A stretch of 64,000 bases of DNA from Enoplosus armatus (taxonomy: Eukaryota; Chordata; Actinopteri; Centrarchiformes; Enoplosidae). Made by a program: the position numbers and the translations under genes. The notes beneath the pieces are model-generated. The model ran no database searches, was not told the origin of the DNA, and saw nothing but the letters and a program-made list of their open reading frames with translations. Of this stretch, positions 48,083-58,044 are shown piece after piece; positions within the stretch are counted from its first letter, which is position 1, and each line of letters begins with the position of its first letter. The DNA is taken from the NCBI RefSeq assembly GCF_043641665.1, contig NC_092180.1, positions 30,947,445 to 31,011,444 of the forward strand. The letters are read 5' to 3'.

Positions 48083-49384
48083 AACACTTCATTTCATAGG
48101 TCCCACGGATTCACATTTCATGGTAAGTAGGTGATAATTAGCAAGTAACGTATTTGAAATGTCTTTGAAATTGCCCCCAAACGACCCCAAAGTGTATTGA
48201 AAATTACCACAAAATGTTTTTTTTAAATTATATTCCACACGTTCCTAATAAGCAGTTACTGTTTGGTTTTTCACGCTGAAACTGTACGTATGAACTAAAC
48301 AACCCAAAACCACTAAATTAGTTACCAACACACAGACTCTTTTGAGTCCAAGCACTATTTTAGTGCTCAGTAGTTTTTATTATGGAAATGATAGAATACT
48401 GTATAAAAAGAGGCTTATTTACTTTTTATACTTTGCTACAGTTTTCGTTTATAAGTTTCAGAGATTTTAAAAAAAAGCTCATGAGAAAGAGAGAATTGTT
48501 CTATTTGAATAGGGAGAGAGACTTAAATATAATATAATAGTCTGGGGCTACTCATATAAAGTTAGTGGAATTTTTAGAACTTGGATATTCACTACTATTT
48601 CTATTTTTTGTACATTTGAGCCCATCCTCACCTATTCACCGCACAAGTCACCGTTTACTTATGCTGTGTTTTCATTTCAAAAGCTTTGTAAAAGTGACTT
48701 TCTTTCCTGTTATTCATTTATTTGTTAATGTCTTGTTGTCTCGAAATACAAAGTGGGACATTTAAGTGGTGTGAAGACATTATTATCAGGCCTCAAGCAA
48801 GATATGACACTTACAATGGGCAATTAGTAACTTGATTCTTGATTATGAAGTTGTATTTGTCTGTAATTAGCAACTTATGGTGGCTTACAATAAACAAATT
48901 GACATTTAGGAAATTTGTTTCAAAGTCGGACTGAGCTGCTGAAATTGTTCAGAAATTGGTGAAAATGTAAACGGTTAAAAATGTACTTGAATTTACTGGC
49001 CTGCAGAAGTAAGGTAGAAACTAATTGGAAGTTAAGCAGTGACAATTCAGTCACAATACAAGATTCTGTTTTGCCACGGGCCTACACTCAAGACACACAA
49101 GAAATTTCAAATAAATGACATGCTAATTTTCATCGATTTACCAGGAAACCATGGACCTGGGAGTAAAGCGTTTGTGTTACCTCATGGCTATCAATTAACT
49201 TTGTATTACTTTCCTGGAAATGTATTAAAGAAATTACCAGCTACTTATTACCCGCTTATTGGGAAATAGCAGAATATAATTATTAAAAGATGTTGGGATT
49301 ATTTTCGATACATTTTGGGGTAATTTGGGCTACGATTATAATTACCACCTACTTACCATGAAATTTGTGGACCTGTGAAGTGTT
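48083..49384. mobile_element. 1.3-kb inverted-repeat element (non-autonomous DNA transposon candidate)
   Basis: AACACTTCATTTCATAGGTC with TTTCATGGTAAGTAGGTGAT (48083-48139) is matched in inverse by ATTACCACCTACTTACCATG with GGACCTGTGAAGTGTT (to 49384). Homology continues inward (GCCCC/CCCCAAAGTGTATTGAAAAT versus ATTTTCGATACATTTTGGGG). The interior has several partial copies of the same words and no recognisable transposase. The superfamily is undetermined. Confidence 0.65.
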
Positions 49385-50007
49385 AACACTCATCAATACT
49401 CATCTATAGCGATTGAGTGAGCGTGAATATTGTTCATTTTCTACATTATTAGAATTGGTGTTTTCTCAGTTATCATGAAACAAATCTGTTAGCTTAGCTA
49501 CCTGCCTGTACCCTACATGAAAAACTGCATGCTGTTTTATGGCATCTGAATACATTTGCTCACCCTGATTCCAATATTTCTGTCGTGATATTTCTGGTTC
49601 TAAAATGATGTACGGTCTAAGAGCCTTTATTCATGGACATCTTCGTATTGATTTGTTTTTCAGTTTCACAGTGAAGTCATGTCTCTCAGCAAAGTCAAAG
49701 ACACTGCAACCTCTTTGGTTTAAGGGTCTTTCTGGGCATATTTGATTGTTTAGCTAGCTGGGTAAACTGTTTCAACCACGAAGAGTGAGGCCAGCATCGG
49801 AGGTGTGTGGCCACGCCGGCTTTAAGCGGTCCAATCACATCGGAAGGATTTGATGTAAATCCCTCGTAACTAAAACTCGTCCACATATTCACTCAGAAAA
49901 AGTCACATTACGGAAGACACTTAAACTGTTGTTTCACTGTGGCTTTCTTTGGCTGTTTCAAAACCTTTATTTAAAAAGCAAAAAAAAACAAATATATATA
50001 TATATAC

Positions 50008-50135
50008 CTTTTGCTTTAGAAGAGTCAGGGCATCCCTGTCGTCTGAGAGCAGACTGAAGCTCTCAGACAGAGCAAAACGAGTCTCCTGAGAAACATCTGC
50101 CAGTGGCTGGAGAACAGCTTCTGTCCTCAGTAACT
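50008..50135 (-). CDS. Gasdermin-like gene, first exon of the C-terminal domain
   Basis: A 128-base exon bounded on the minus strand by acceptor CTGCTTCTGTAG and donor GTATAT. Two leading bases (AG) complete a codon with the single base left by the linker exon. It reads LLRTEAVLQPLADVSQETR, then FALSESFSLLSDDRDALTLL, a helical leucine-rich segment like the start of gasdermin C-terminal domains. It ends in phase 0, whereas the next exon found (46890-46960) needs phase 1. Joining them directly would give a stop within a few codons. An exon of 3n+1 bases is therefore expected in between, or the gene is broken here. Confidence 0.5.
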
Positions 50136-50277
50136 CTACAGAAGCAGTAACAGCGCTTTTATTAGCAACTGCAACACAGTTAAAATGTCAGTCCCGCATG
50201 CATATAATACGTTTTTTATTTTATTGTAGATTATTGCCTCCAAAATGACTGAATTTGCAGGGAATGAGTCATAATAC

Positions 50278-50325
50278 TTTCTTGCACTTGTTGCAGGGTC
50301 TCAAAGGTTTTCTCAGTACAGTCAG
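50278..50325 (-). CDS. Duplicate linker exon of the gasdermin-like gene (possible alternative exon)
   Basis: The second copy of exon 50591-50653. On the minus strand AAATTGGCAG is a usable acceptor and AAA|GTATTA a weak donor. The 48 bases are open in the same phase (2 + 45 + 1) and read DCTEKTFETLQQVQE, against NCTEETSETLQQEEE in the other copy. The duplicate could be included, skipped or exchanged without changing the downstream frame. The weak donor leaves open that it is a decaying copy. Confidence 0.35.
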
Positions 50326-50590
50326 CTGCCAATTTAAACACACACACACACAAAGATAAAATATGGTCACATTTTCTGATGAAAACTTGCAGTTGAAACT
50401 TATGAAGTTGTTAAAATTCTGAAAAAACGTGGAAGTAGGAGTTGAAATTCAATTACTGAAAGAACATTAAACGGCAGGTAAAACGTCACTCCCACAAGCA
50501 TTTGGTAGTTTGTGATTATTGCCACCACAATTACTGAATTTGCAGGCTTGTCTGGAGGGAATCAAAGTCTGCACAAACATACACTCATAC

Positions 50591-50653
50591 CTTCTTCCTC
50601 TTGTTGCAGGGTCTCAGAGGTCTCCTCAGTACAGTTATCACGTTCAAATGTTC
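50591..50653 (-). CDS. Gasdermin-like gene, linker exon
   Basis: A 63-base exon (2 + 60 + 1) between acceptor GGCACTAG and donor GTATGAGT on the minus strand. It reads TFERDNCTEETSETLQQEEE. The first residues finish the strand begun by the previous exon (KEDKTG|TFE, like the G.FEL strand ending the gasdermin pore domain). The rest is a short acidic stretch where gasdermins have the protease-cleaved linker. Phase matches both neighbours (51706-51799 and 50008-50135). Confidence 0.6.
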
Positions 50654-51705
50654 CTAGTGCCAGGATTCTTAATTTCGTTAGGATTCGTTATTTAAAACAA
50701 ACACAAATAAGAAACAATTGCAGTTTTCTGATAAAAAAAAAAAATTACAGTTGAAACACTTGAAATAGTTGAAATACAATTACTGAAAGAACATTAAATG
50801 GCAGTTCAAATGGAAGGGGGCTGAAAGAAGTTGACGATTCAGTGGAAGTTCAAGCACTGAGTTGTAGCGGGTTCGTCACTTTTAAATGAAGAGGGGTGCC
50901 AGTCAGAGTCCCGTCACAGCTACGTCAAACCACGGGGGGATTACGGATGTCAACTCTGTGAAACTTGAATGAACTCTTGGGCGGTGATGTAGTTCTGACG
51001 GCTGGTCGCTACGAAATGTAAGGAGTTAAACTGAGCTGCAAGGGTTTTCTGAAGCAGAAGTCCTGAAAGAACTCAGTGGGAGTTCAAGTGCATTAACTGA
51101 AAGATAATGTCAGTTCGACTGACATTATCTGACAAGCGTCGACTGAGGTATAATTGAAAGTAGCTGAAGTCATTTCAATTGTGAGAGTTGGAAGAGGTGA
51201 TGAAGATTGCTTTAAAGGTGAAATTCTGAGACCTGAAAGGGCTTAAACTGTTAATTGTAAGCACATTCACCTGGCGACCGGCAGGCAGCTGCCAGGTTCA
51301 GTGTCTGGTCAAGGACACTTCGACACTTCACACCCCCAACCCAGATATATGCAGTTGAAATGTCAGTTGGAAGGAAAGAGACGAAAGCAGCTGACTTGTC
51401 AGTTAAGGAAATCAAAGTGTCAGCTGAAGCGGAAGCGTTGAAGACAACTTGTGTTTCCACTGTAAAAGGTTGAAATACAGTATCAGGCAATGAAAGCACT
51501 TGAAGTGTCAGAGACAGACAAAGTAATTGATTAGTAGTTGATTGACTCTCGTGTTTTGAAATACACGCTGGAACAGAACAAAGAAACAGTGAAAAGCATT
51601 TTACATATTTCTATTGGACGGGGGCGATGGGTTGATGAGTTGATGGGGCTGATTGATATCTTAAAATGAATGTGTTAACACCCAGACACACACTTTGTTT
51701 CTTAC

Positions 51706-51799
51706 CCGTCTTGTCCTCCTTAAATTTGACCTCATTGAGGCTGTAGGCATAAGCCCTTCCTGCTGGGACAGTAAAGGAAGTGTCCCACATCTTCTCGCC
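51706..51799 (-). CDS. Gasdermin-like gene, exon for the end of the pore-forming domain
   Basis: A 94-base exon with acceptor TATTGTTTAATCAG and donor GTAAGAAA on the minus strand. It reads GEKMWDTSFTVPAGRAYAYS then LNEVKFKEDKTG, matching the F.IPAGT..A[YF].L.EL.I...G.FE segment of gasdermins and pejvakin (the strand pair before the linker). It ends with one base that pairs with the linker exon. I assume it begins in phase 0; the exon before it (54303-54468) ends in phase 2, so an exon is missing between them or one border is wrong. Confidence 0.6.
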
Positions 51800-52004
51800 C
51801 TGATTAAACAATAAATACCACAGGTAAACACACAGATGTACCACGACATCCTGTTGTCAATACGGTCCAACCAATTTAACCTGAAACATTTTGCCAATAA
51901 ACATGAAGACCAAACCACACACCAAAACTCAGAAACACAGAGCAAAAGGCAAGCAACACAAACACCCTGAAACATTCATTTTTAGATGAAACTGTCATTC
52001 TTAA

Positions 52005-52210
52005 CCTCCTAAGACCTGGCATCCACATGCGTGGACATCACATTTTGGGTTATACCATAATACTTAATTCTGCTTATATGGAAATTCAATATTGTCCCCA
52101 CATGTGGAACTACATCATGTCAACAGATGATGCTTAGTTTTTATACTTATCAGGTCCCAATAAGCCCAAATAGCAAAGAGAAATTAAGATAGAGCTTGGG
52201 TCTTAGGAGG
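52005..52210. mobile_element. MITE with TTAA target sites, piggyBac-like
   Basis: TTAA|CCTCCTAAGACC (52001-52016) and GGTCTTAGGAGG|TTAA (52199-52214) form perfect 12-bp terminal inverted repeats flanked by TTAA on both sides, the target duplication typical of piggyBac-type transposons. The 206-bp body has no ORF. It sits in the intron upstream of exon 51706-51799. Confidence 0.75.
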
Positions 52211-52621
52211 TTAAATCACATTCTTGCTTTTTGTCATATTGATAATCATGTTGTTTCGCTGTTTGTTTTTTGTACTGATTTGAGATGTGACATTTCTGTG
52301 TGTTTTCTCTTTAAATATACAAAATTAACTGCATACATACTGTATCAGTCCTACTGCCTTGAGATGCCTGCCTGCCTGGGATTTATTCAGCTGAAGAGGA
52401 AGGCTTTTACACAGTCTGAAACAGTGGTTCTCAAGTCTCAAGGATCCCCCTTCCCGAGGGAGAAGTGGGGCTAATATTGTAGTAATACTATTCAATATGA
52501 GTGTGCAGAGTAGAGGAGGAGATAGCACATCCCTTTGCCGATTCAAATCGCTTCTTCAGTTCAAAGATTTGTGGTCACTGATATAGATTGATATAGTTTT
52601 TCTTAAACTAGGCAGTCACAT

Positions 52622-53410
52622 CGCTGTTCAAAGGAACTTCAGTACGTACTAAGTTCAGTGAAGGCATCACCCTTCAAAGGAACTTCAGCACTTCTAACAG
52701 CAAGTGAACGCATCACCGTTCAAAGGCACTGCAGCATGTACAACAGTAAGTGAACGCATCACCGTTCAAAGGAACTTCAGCACTTCTAACAGTAAGTGAA
52801 CGCATCACCGTTCAAAGGCACTGCAGCATGTACAACAGTAAGTGAACGCATCACCGTTCAAAGGAACTTCAGCACTTCTAACAGCAAGTGAACGCATCAC
52901 CGTTCAAAGGCACTGCAGCATGTACAACAGTAAGTGAACGCATCACCGTTCTAAGGAACTTCAGCACTTCTAACAGTAAGTGAATGCATCACCGTTCAAA
53001 GGCACTGCAGCATGTACAACAGTAAGTGAACGCATCACCGTTCAAAGGAACTTCAGCACTTCTAACAGTAAGTGAACGCATCACCGTTCAAAGGAACTTC
53101 AGCACTTCTAACAGTAAGTGAACGCATCACCGTTCAAAGGCACTGCAGCATGTACAACAGTAAGTGAATGCATCACCGTTCAAAGGAACTTCAGTACTTC
53201 TAACAGTAAGTGAACGCATCACCGTTCAAAGGAACTTCGGCACTTCTAACAGTAAGTGAATGCATCACCGTTCAAAGGCACTGCAGCATGTACAGCAGTA
53301 ATTGAACGCATCACCCTTCAAACGCACATCAGCGCTAACAAAAGTAAGTGAACGCATCACTGTTCCAAGGAACTTCAGCACATACAACAGTAAGTGAACG
53401 CATCACTGTT
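52622..53410. repeat. 46-bp minisatellite, about 17 units, two alternating unit types
   Basis: Every unit has the frame AAGTGAACGCATCACCGTTC followed by AAAGG. The second half is either AACTTCAGCACTTCTAACAG (type A) or CACTGCAGCATGTACAACAG (type B). Types alternate A-B through most of the array, with A-A neighbours near 53,040-53,110 and 53,165-53,240. Edge units are more divergent. On the plus strand each unit carries ACA|GTAAGT, a near-consensus splice donor. The array lies in an intron of the minus-strand gasdermin-like gene. Confidence 0.92.
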
Positions 53411-54302
53411 CATACAGTTCACTGTTCGGCACTGGTTCCGACTGTCTTCAGTTCAGTGTTGCGTTCTGTCTGCAGTCACGTTCAGGTCAGTACAAAACTA
53501 TCCTGGACAAGCACTGTACATCAGAGTTACCAGACTGGGATTGTTTCTGTGGCTCTTGTGGTCTTTTGATGAGCTTTTAAGAAGGAAGTACCGTACTGTA
53601 ACACATAGCGGAGCTGACAACTCCGCTCTCAAGTCACCAGTGAGGAGCTCCACTGCTAAAAGCTTCTGATTCAGTCGGCGACAACGGTGATTCAGTATAG
53701 TCAGTTCACTTTGAAGGGTCGCTGTTAAAGATTCGTTCATGCGTGCGCTGAACACCTCTGGTGAAGAGCTATGAAAAGGTATCTCAATCTGTTCGCCTGC
53801 ACTGCTTCAAAAGCTGAGAATTCTTCAGTTTTGCTTCGGGCACGCCTCGCGCCTTCCTTTGCACGTGGCTTATGTTACACTCCTGCTGGGATCTGGGATC
53901 TGCACATGTGTGCGATACGTGACGGGTGGAGACACTTGAAGCTATCGTCGAGCTACTCTCAGTGGCCTTTTTGTGCTGTAATGCTCGATCACAGTGGCTT
54001 AAACACACGACCGTTCTTGAAAGTTGGAAAGGATTCAAACCCTCTACAGCGGGGGGGGGCACAGTTTGGTGTTTATGGTAATTACTCAACCTGCCATGAT
54101 TTTGACAAAGTAGTGCCTCATCTACAATATATCCAAATGTATTCATCACTGCTGCATCAAATGTAAAAACTAAGGCAAAGATTATAGCCTTAACGAATAT
54201 GCGAACAGCTTTAATTGAATCAGACTAACAACATTTAAAGATCCCTTCATTACATAAATTACGTTTTAATGTCTGTACTGGAGTTCGTGTTAGCATGCTA
54301 AC

Positions 54303-54468
54303 CTGAGCTTTGGACTTGAACTGTTTTTATTCTCACTCGTCCATCTGAACAGATACTCTTTCACTCCGTCAGTACAGCTGTGTACAGCTGCGTGTACAGG
54401 AAATAGAGTGAAAACAATCACAGAACCAGAGACCATGGATACACCCAAAGTTACAGGTTTGTTAAGTT
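54303..54468 (-). CDS. Gasdermin-like gene, probable middle exon of the pore-forming domain
   Basis: The acceptor is strong (TATTGGCCTTTTTCCAG) and the donor CAG|GTTAGC acceptable. The 166 bases are open and read LNKPVTLGVSMVSGSVIVFT, then VHAAVHSCTDGVKEYLFRW. This fits loosely the segment ...H.VL.......VF.V...I.T...C....V.E in the middle of gasdermin N-terminal domains. Length and splice sites support an exon more than the weak homology does. It needs one base from the previous exon and leaves two, which does not match either neighbour in my model. Confidence 0.4.
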
Positions 54469-54869
54469 CTGGAAAAAGGCCAATATGTGGCCGGGACAAA
54501 CTCATTTATTAAGCTCGAAGCCAGAGACAGGCAGAGGCCCAGGGCGCCTGCGGCTTCGCTTTTTTAATTACAGTGTGGCTGTGATGAGCAACATGATGTG
54601 ATAAGAGATTGTTCAATTTTACATTTGCGCCGTTCTCAGAAACAAAAGATTGTTATTTAAACAATTTGAATTCATTTTGTGGATCATTACCAGGAGCACG
54701 TTCATGTTGCACCACGAAGAGGCAGCGATTTCTTGCCCGGATTGTTTGCATGTAAAACTACAAATCTAGCTGAATGAAACTTTGTTTCAGAAATAAAGAA
54801 TTAGAAGATTTTAAATAACTAGACTGTTTTTAATGAAGATGACTAGTTAACTTAGGTTTGGGAGGAAAA

Positions 54870-55433
54870 ACACAGGAACCTGGTCTCTCATTCCTGACCT
54901 TCTCAGCCTCTGCATCCATTCTCTACGCTCAGGCTACATATCCCCTATGATTGGCTTAACCCTAGAATCCATGTTCTTGCCGGCATTTTCTGGCTTCCTG
55001 AGGTGCTCCGAATTTGCCCCGACCTCATCAGCCTATAATCCTTCCCTTCATCCCAGACTATCCGACATCACCATCCACACTTCCGACTCTCTGATATTCA
55101 CGCGCCGAAGGAGTAAAACAGATCAGGTGGGAGTTTCTTTCCCCATCGCCACAACACCCACTCTTTCTCACCAAAACAGGAAAAATGGCCACTCGATTCT
55201 GGTTCCAGAAGCATTTACACAAAGTCCTCCACATTTCAGGCATATCGTCAGAACACTATTCGGGCCATTCCTTGCGCTCCACCGCCGTGTCCACAGCTGC
55301 CAGACCGGACGTCTCAGATCAAACCACCCAGGTTCTTGGCCGCTGGTCATCTCAATCTCAGGCATATCGCTCCTACATTCGCAACAATCTTAACGACTTC
55401 CGTCAAGCCCTTACTCAACTCAGCTCAACTTAA
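54870..55433 (+). pseudogene. Tyrosine recombinase (integrase) fragment of a mobile element
   Basis: The first frame (to about 55,140) reads SGFLRCSEFAPTSSAYNPSL with the first catalytic Arg, then LIFTRRRSKTDQ. In a shifted frame from about 55,185 the text is YSGHSLRSTAVSTAARPDVS with the HxxR pair, then LGRWSSQSQAYRSYIR with the nucleophilic Tyr. This R...HxxR...Y set is that of tyrosine recombinases carried by DIRS/Ngaro retroelements or Crypton transposons. The N-terminal part is missing and a frameshift breaks the domain, so it is a relic. It lies antisense in an intron of the gasdermin-like gene. Confidence 0.75.
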
Positions 55434-56041
55434 TCTGACTCTTTTAGGGGCCAATAATCAGCTCTGGTGGAAACACACCTGAGACAGAACCCCCCACACT
55501 GAGTCTCCCTCTGCCCTGGTCTTCAGCAAGTCCTCCCAGACCAGCCTAACAGGCGACATCCATCTTCCACCTTTACATCCATTCATCTGTCCCTGACATC
55601 CAATACCTACAGAATTTCCGTTAACCCTTTAAATGATATATTGTGGTGGTGCCGTCCTCGCTTGTGGAATTCTACTTCGTTTCATATGTAGTGCGACAGT
55701 CATATTTAACTGCAGATGGTTATTGTATGGTGATGGAGACACAGAAAACATGATGGCTGTCAGATCTTCAACATCCAGAAACGTAAATTCAATTTAAAAA
55801 AAGAGTCACCGTCTGATCTTGGCAGGAGAGTCTTCAACAGGGTTCAAGGTGTCAGCGTCGCGACGGGGAGAGCTCTGTGTGGTGAAAGTAACATTGGCCA
55901 TGATTGTCACATCCACCAAATGACCGAAAGTGGGTCCTGACATGCCCCGGACGCACTGAGCAGGGTGCACCTGATCGTGATCTGCATCGCTGCAGGGTTC
56001 ATGAAAGCAGAGCCCAGAGACAGAGAGAGAGAGAGGCATAC

Positions 56042-56228
56042 TGGCTGAAATATTCCTCCTTCAGCTTGCGCAAGTCTACTGTCTTTGCTTTAATGGTGAC
56101 AGATGATGCTTCTTGGTGACTGCATGCTCCTCCCTTGACTCCAGCTGAAGCCTGGTCAACACCTCCTTGTATTTCAGCCCTCACAAGGCTCTGCCCACTG
56201 TGCTGGTAATCCTTGACGATGGTTGTTT
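56042..56228 (-). CDS. Gasdermin-like gene, exon of the pore-forming domain
   Basis: The acceptor ACCATGCTTCCCAG is good and the donor GTATGCC, just before a CT run, is weak. The open frame reads TTIVKDYQHSGQSLVRAE, then SSVTIKAKTVDLRKLKEEYF. The second part resembles the ...S..VK.SFG.L.K.EVDV..LL.D stretch of gasdermins, and the first their ...DFLKY....... strand. It needs one base from the preceding exon and ends in phase 2 if the GTATGCC donor is used. The downstream border is uncertain because of the CT repeat. Confidence 0.5.
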
Positions 56229-56354
56229 CTGGGAAGCATGGTAGATACTGTAAGTCCAGCGCTGTGATTGACAGGTGTAGATTTTAGGAGACCTGTAAAC
56301 TCAGAGAACGAAGCAAATGCTGGGAAAAAAATGCCCAAGTGCCAAAGGGAAAAC

Positions 56355-56501
56355 CTCATATTCAGTGAACTGGAATGTGCCTTTCTTCTTTATGACCAGT
56401 GTCAGGAGATCCACATTCTTTATTAAACTTCCATGGCAGATGAATGTTTTTTTGGGGTCCACTTGACAGAGAACCTTCTGAATATATTGCTGAAACATCT
56501 C
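56355..56501 (-). CDS. Gasdermin-like gene, first coding exon
   Basis: Acceptor TGTGTACACAG is followed by GAG and the ATG at 56496-56498. The protein starts MFQQYIQKVLCQVDP and continues GSLIKNVDLLTLVIKKKGTF, matching the gasdermin start (MF....K..V.QVDP...L.PV.SL...DK..PL.LV.KKKR.F.F). Met-Phe at the start and LTLVIKKK are the strongest signs. The donor taken here (GAG|GTTTTC) is weak; in the genomic frame a stop comes about 60 bases later. The segment usually holding the FTL.D.L motif is not seen, so an exon may be missing between this and 56042-56228. Confidence 0.5.
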
Positions 56502-57993
56502 CTGTGTACACATGAATACACAGTCCTCAGTAAGTCAGGACCAGCCGAGAAGCTCAGAGAAAGAAAACTAATCTTGAGAAAATGCAAAGATGATAGTGAA
56601 ACTTACCTACAATACAAAAAAAACATTATTACAGATTTAACTACCAACCACATGGCTACTAAAAAAAAGGTGCTAGTGATATTATTTTAAATGACTTTAA
56701 TCTTCCTTTTAAATATGTTCATAGTCTCATCTTTCAGAGTCTACCGTACTGAACACAATAAAGGGTATAAAGGGTATTCATGATATGACAAACATGGACG
56801 TAAAGTGCATTTCATGCCTTACCGTGTCGAATTCTGCAAATAAAGCAAAGCAGGTTCTTCAGTGTTGTGTGCTCGACAGCTCCGCAAAGTTATGTACAAA
56901 GCAAAATTGAAAACGACAACATTTTGGCAGGGAGTGTAATGGAGGTGATTACAAGTGTGTTTGTTAGTATCAAACACACACACACACACACACAGGCCCG
57001 GACTGGGAGCATTCCTGGTAAGTCGCATCAGCTTTAGTGTATAACTTTGAATTAAGCAACTGAAACTGCTTGGTGGTAAATAAACCAAGATTATTCTTTT
57101 TAGCAGTATTATCTATGTCAAGTCAAGTCAATCTGTATGGCAGACAACAACCTTTGTCCTGAGACCCTCGATTCCAATGAGGACGAACCCAGAAGAGGGA
57201 TCCCTCTCCCAGGACGGACGGACAGACAGGAAAAACAGACTTGAGTCCAAGTCGTTCTTTAGAACTTGGCATCAAACACACACACACACACGCCACTCTT
57301 ATGTTTAACAGACCTGGACTGGAAGCATTCCTGGTAAACCAAAGTGAAAACGGCGCGTCACTCAGACCTGCAGACTGTCCCCCTTTGGACCCGAGGGTAT
57401 GATCTCTGCCTGTTATCACACGTGAGTGGTCGCAGCACGTACGCACCACGGCAACGCTCAGTCTCGGTGCGTGGCGTGCACGCGGGGGTCTGATACGTGG
57501 ACGAGGCGGAGCTGAGCAGGGGAGCGTTAAAAGGAGAAAAAAAGCTCAGCTGCAGGAAAGTGACACTTAACTGCTGCAAAATGACAGATATGTTCACCGG
57601 CAGGAGACGGTTAGTGTTTAATAATAATATCGTCATAATATCACAGCTACCTTCCTGAGTTGATTATGTGTTTAATAAATTAGTAAACGGCATCAACACT
57701 TACTTACGATGCTCTGTGGGACCCTGATAGGCAGTGTGAAATGGATGGATGGGTTTCAGATCAGTGCTGGGTTTACATCAGGTATAATCATATAAGAACA
57801 ACAATGTGTTATTGACTGCAGACGTTGTTTTTCTTGACACTCAACCTCGTACGTGAAGGAGCCGCTGTCTTTTTGTTGCCTCACAGTCACTGGGCACACG
57901 CTCAGAACGCAGGGCAGACACTGCGGATCTGTCGTTGAATTCACATAAAGATACATAACAGAGCATTTGTCACTTCCCTCTGCTATGTGAAAA
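56502..57993. other. Region upstream of the gasdermin-like first coding exon
   Basis: Two AC microsatellites (about 56,973-56,993 and 57,269-57,291), each followed by a C.GGACTGG.AGCATTCCTGGTAA word, show a small duplication about 300 bp apart. A 5' non-coding exon and promoter should lie here or further upstream but cannot be placed. Confidence 0.35.
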
Positions 57994-58044
57994 GTCCACC
58001 TTCACGTTATGTCACCGGCAGGAAGACATAACATGAAGGTGGAC
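57994..58044. repeat. Perfect-arm hairpin (inverted repeat)
   Basis: GTCCACCTTCACGTTATGTC (57994-58013) and GACATAACATGAAGGTGGAC (58025-58044) are inverted copies with one mismatch in 20, separated by 11 bases. Confidence 0.9.

Larger units (their letters stand above)
50180..50810. repeat. Tandem duplication (period 285 bp) containing the linker exon
   Basis: TTATTGCC at 50231 and at 50516 mark equivalent points. Both copies share ACTGAATTTGCAGG, TTGTTGCAGGGTCTCA.AGGT, CTCAGTACAGT, TTTTCTGAT, AATTCAATTACTGAAAGAAC-like text and ATTAAA.GGCAG. Divergence is visible but the order is intact. Each copy contains one exon-like block of the gasdermin-like gene. Confidence 0.75.
44979..56501 (-). other. 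Gasdermin-family gene locus (model incomplete)
   Basis: Minus-strand exons at 56355-56501, 56042-56228, 54303-54468, 51706-51799, 50591-50653, 50278-50325 (duplicate), 50008-50135, 46890-46960 and 45477-45689 together resemble a gasdermin: an N-terminal pore-forming part beginning MF, an acidic linker, and a helical C-terminal autoinhibitory part ending in an LLLALCVTV.G motif. Gasdermins oligomerise in membranes after proteolytic release of the N-terminal domain. Phases agree from 51706 to 50008 and from 46890 to 45477. They do not agree between 50008 and 46890, or among the upstream exons, so exons are missing from my model or the locus is decaying. Introns contain several mobile elements. 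The family call rests on remembered motifs, not on a search. Confidence 0.55.

Noticed and set aside
50810..51540. Recurring GTTGAA and CAGTTGAAA words suggesting a tandem repeat
   Set aside because: No stable period could be found; treated as degenerate low-complexity intron sequence.
55806..56039. Minus-strand frame next to the gasdermin exon at 56042
   Set aside because: It begins in a CT repeat and its text does not fit the expected gasdermin segment; probably intron.
57756..57956. Cysteine-containing minus-strand frame (DPQCLPCVLSVCPVTV)
   Set aside because: Short, no family resemblance, no clear acceptor and donor pair.
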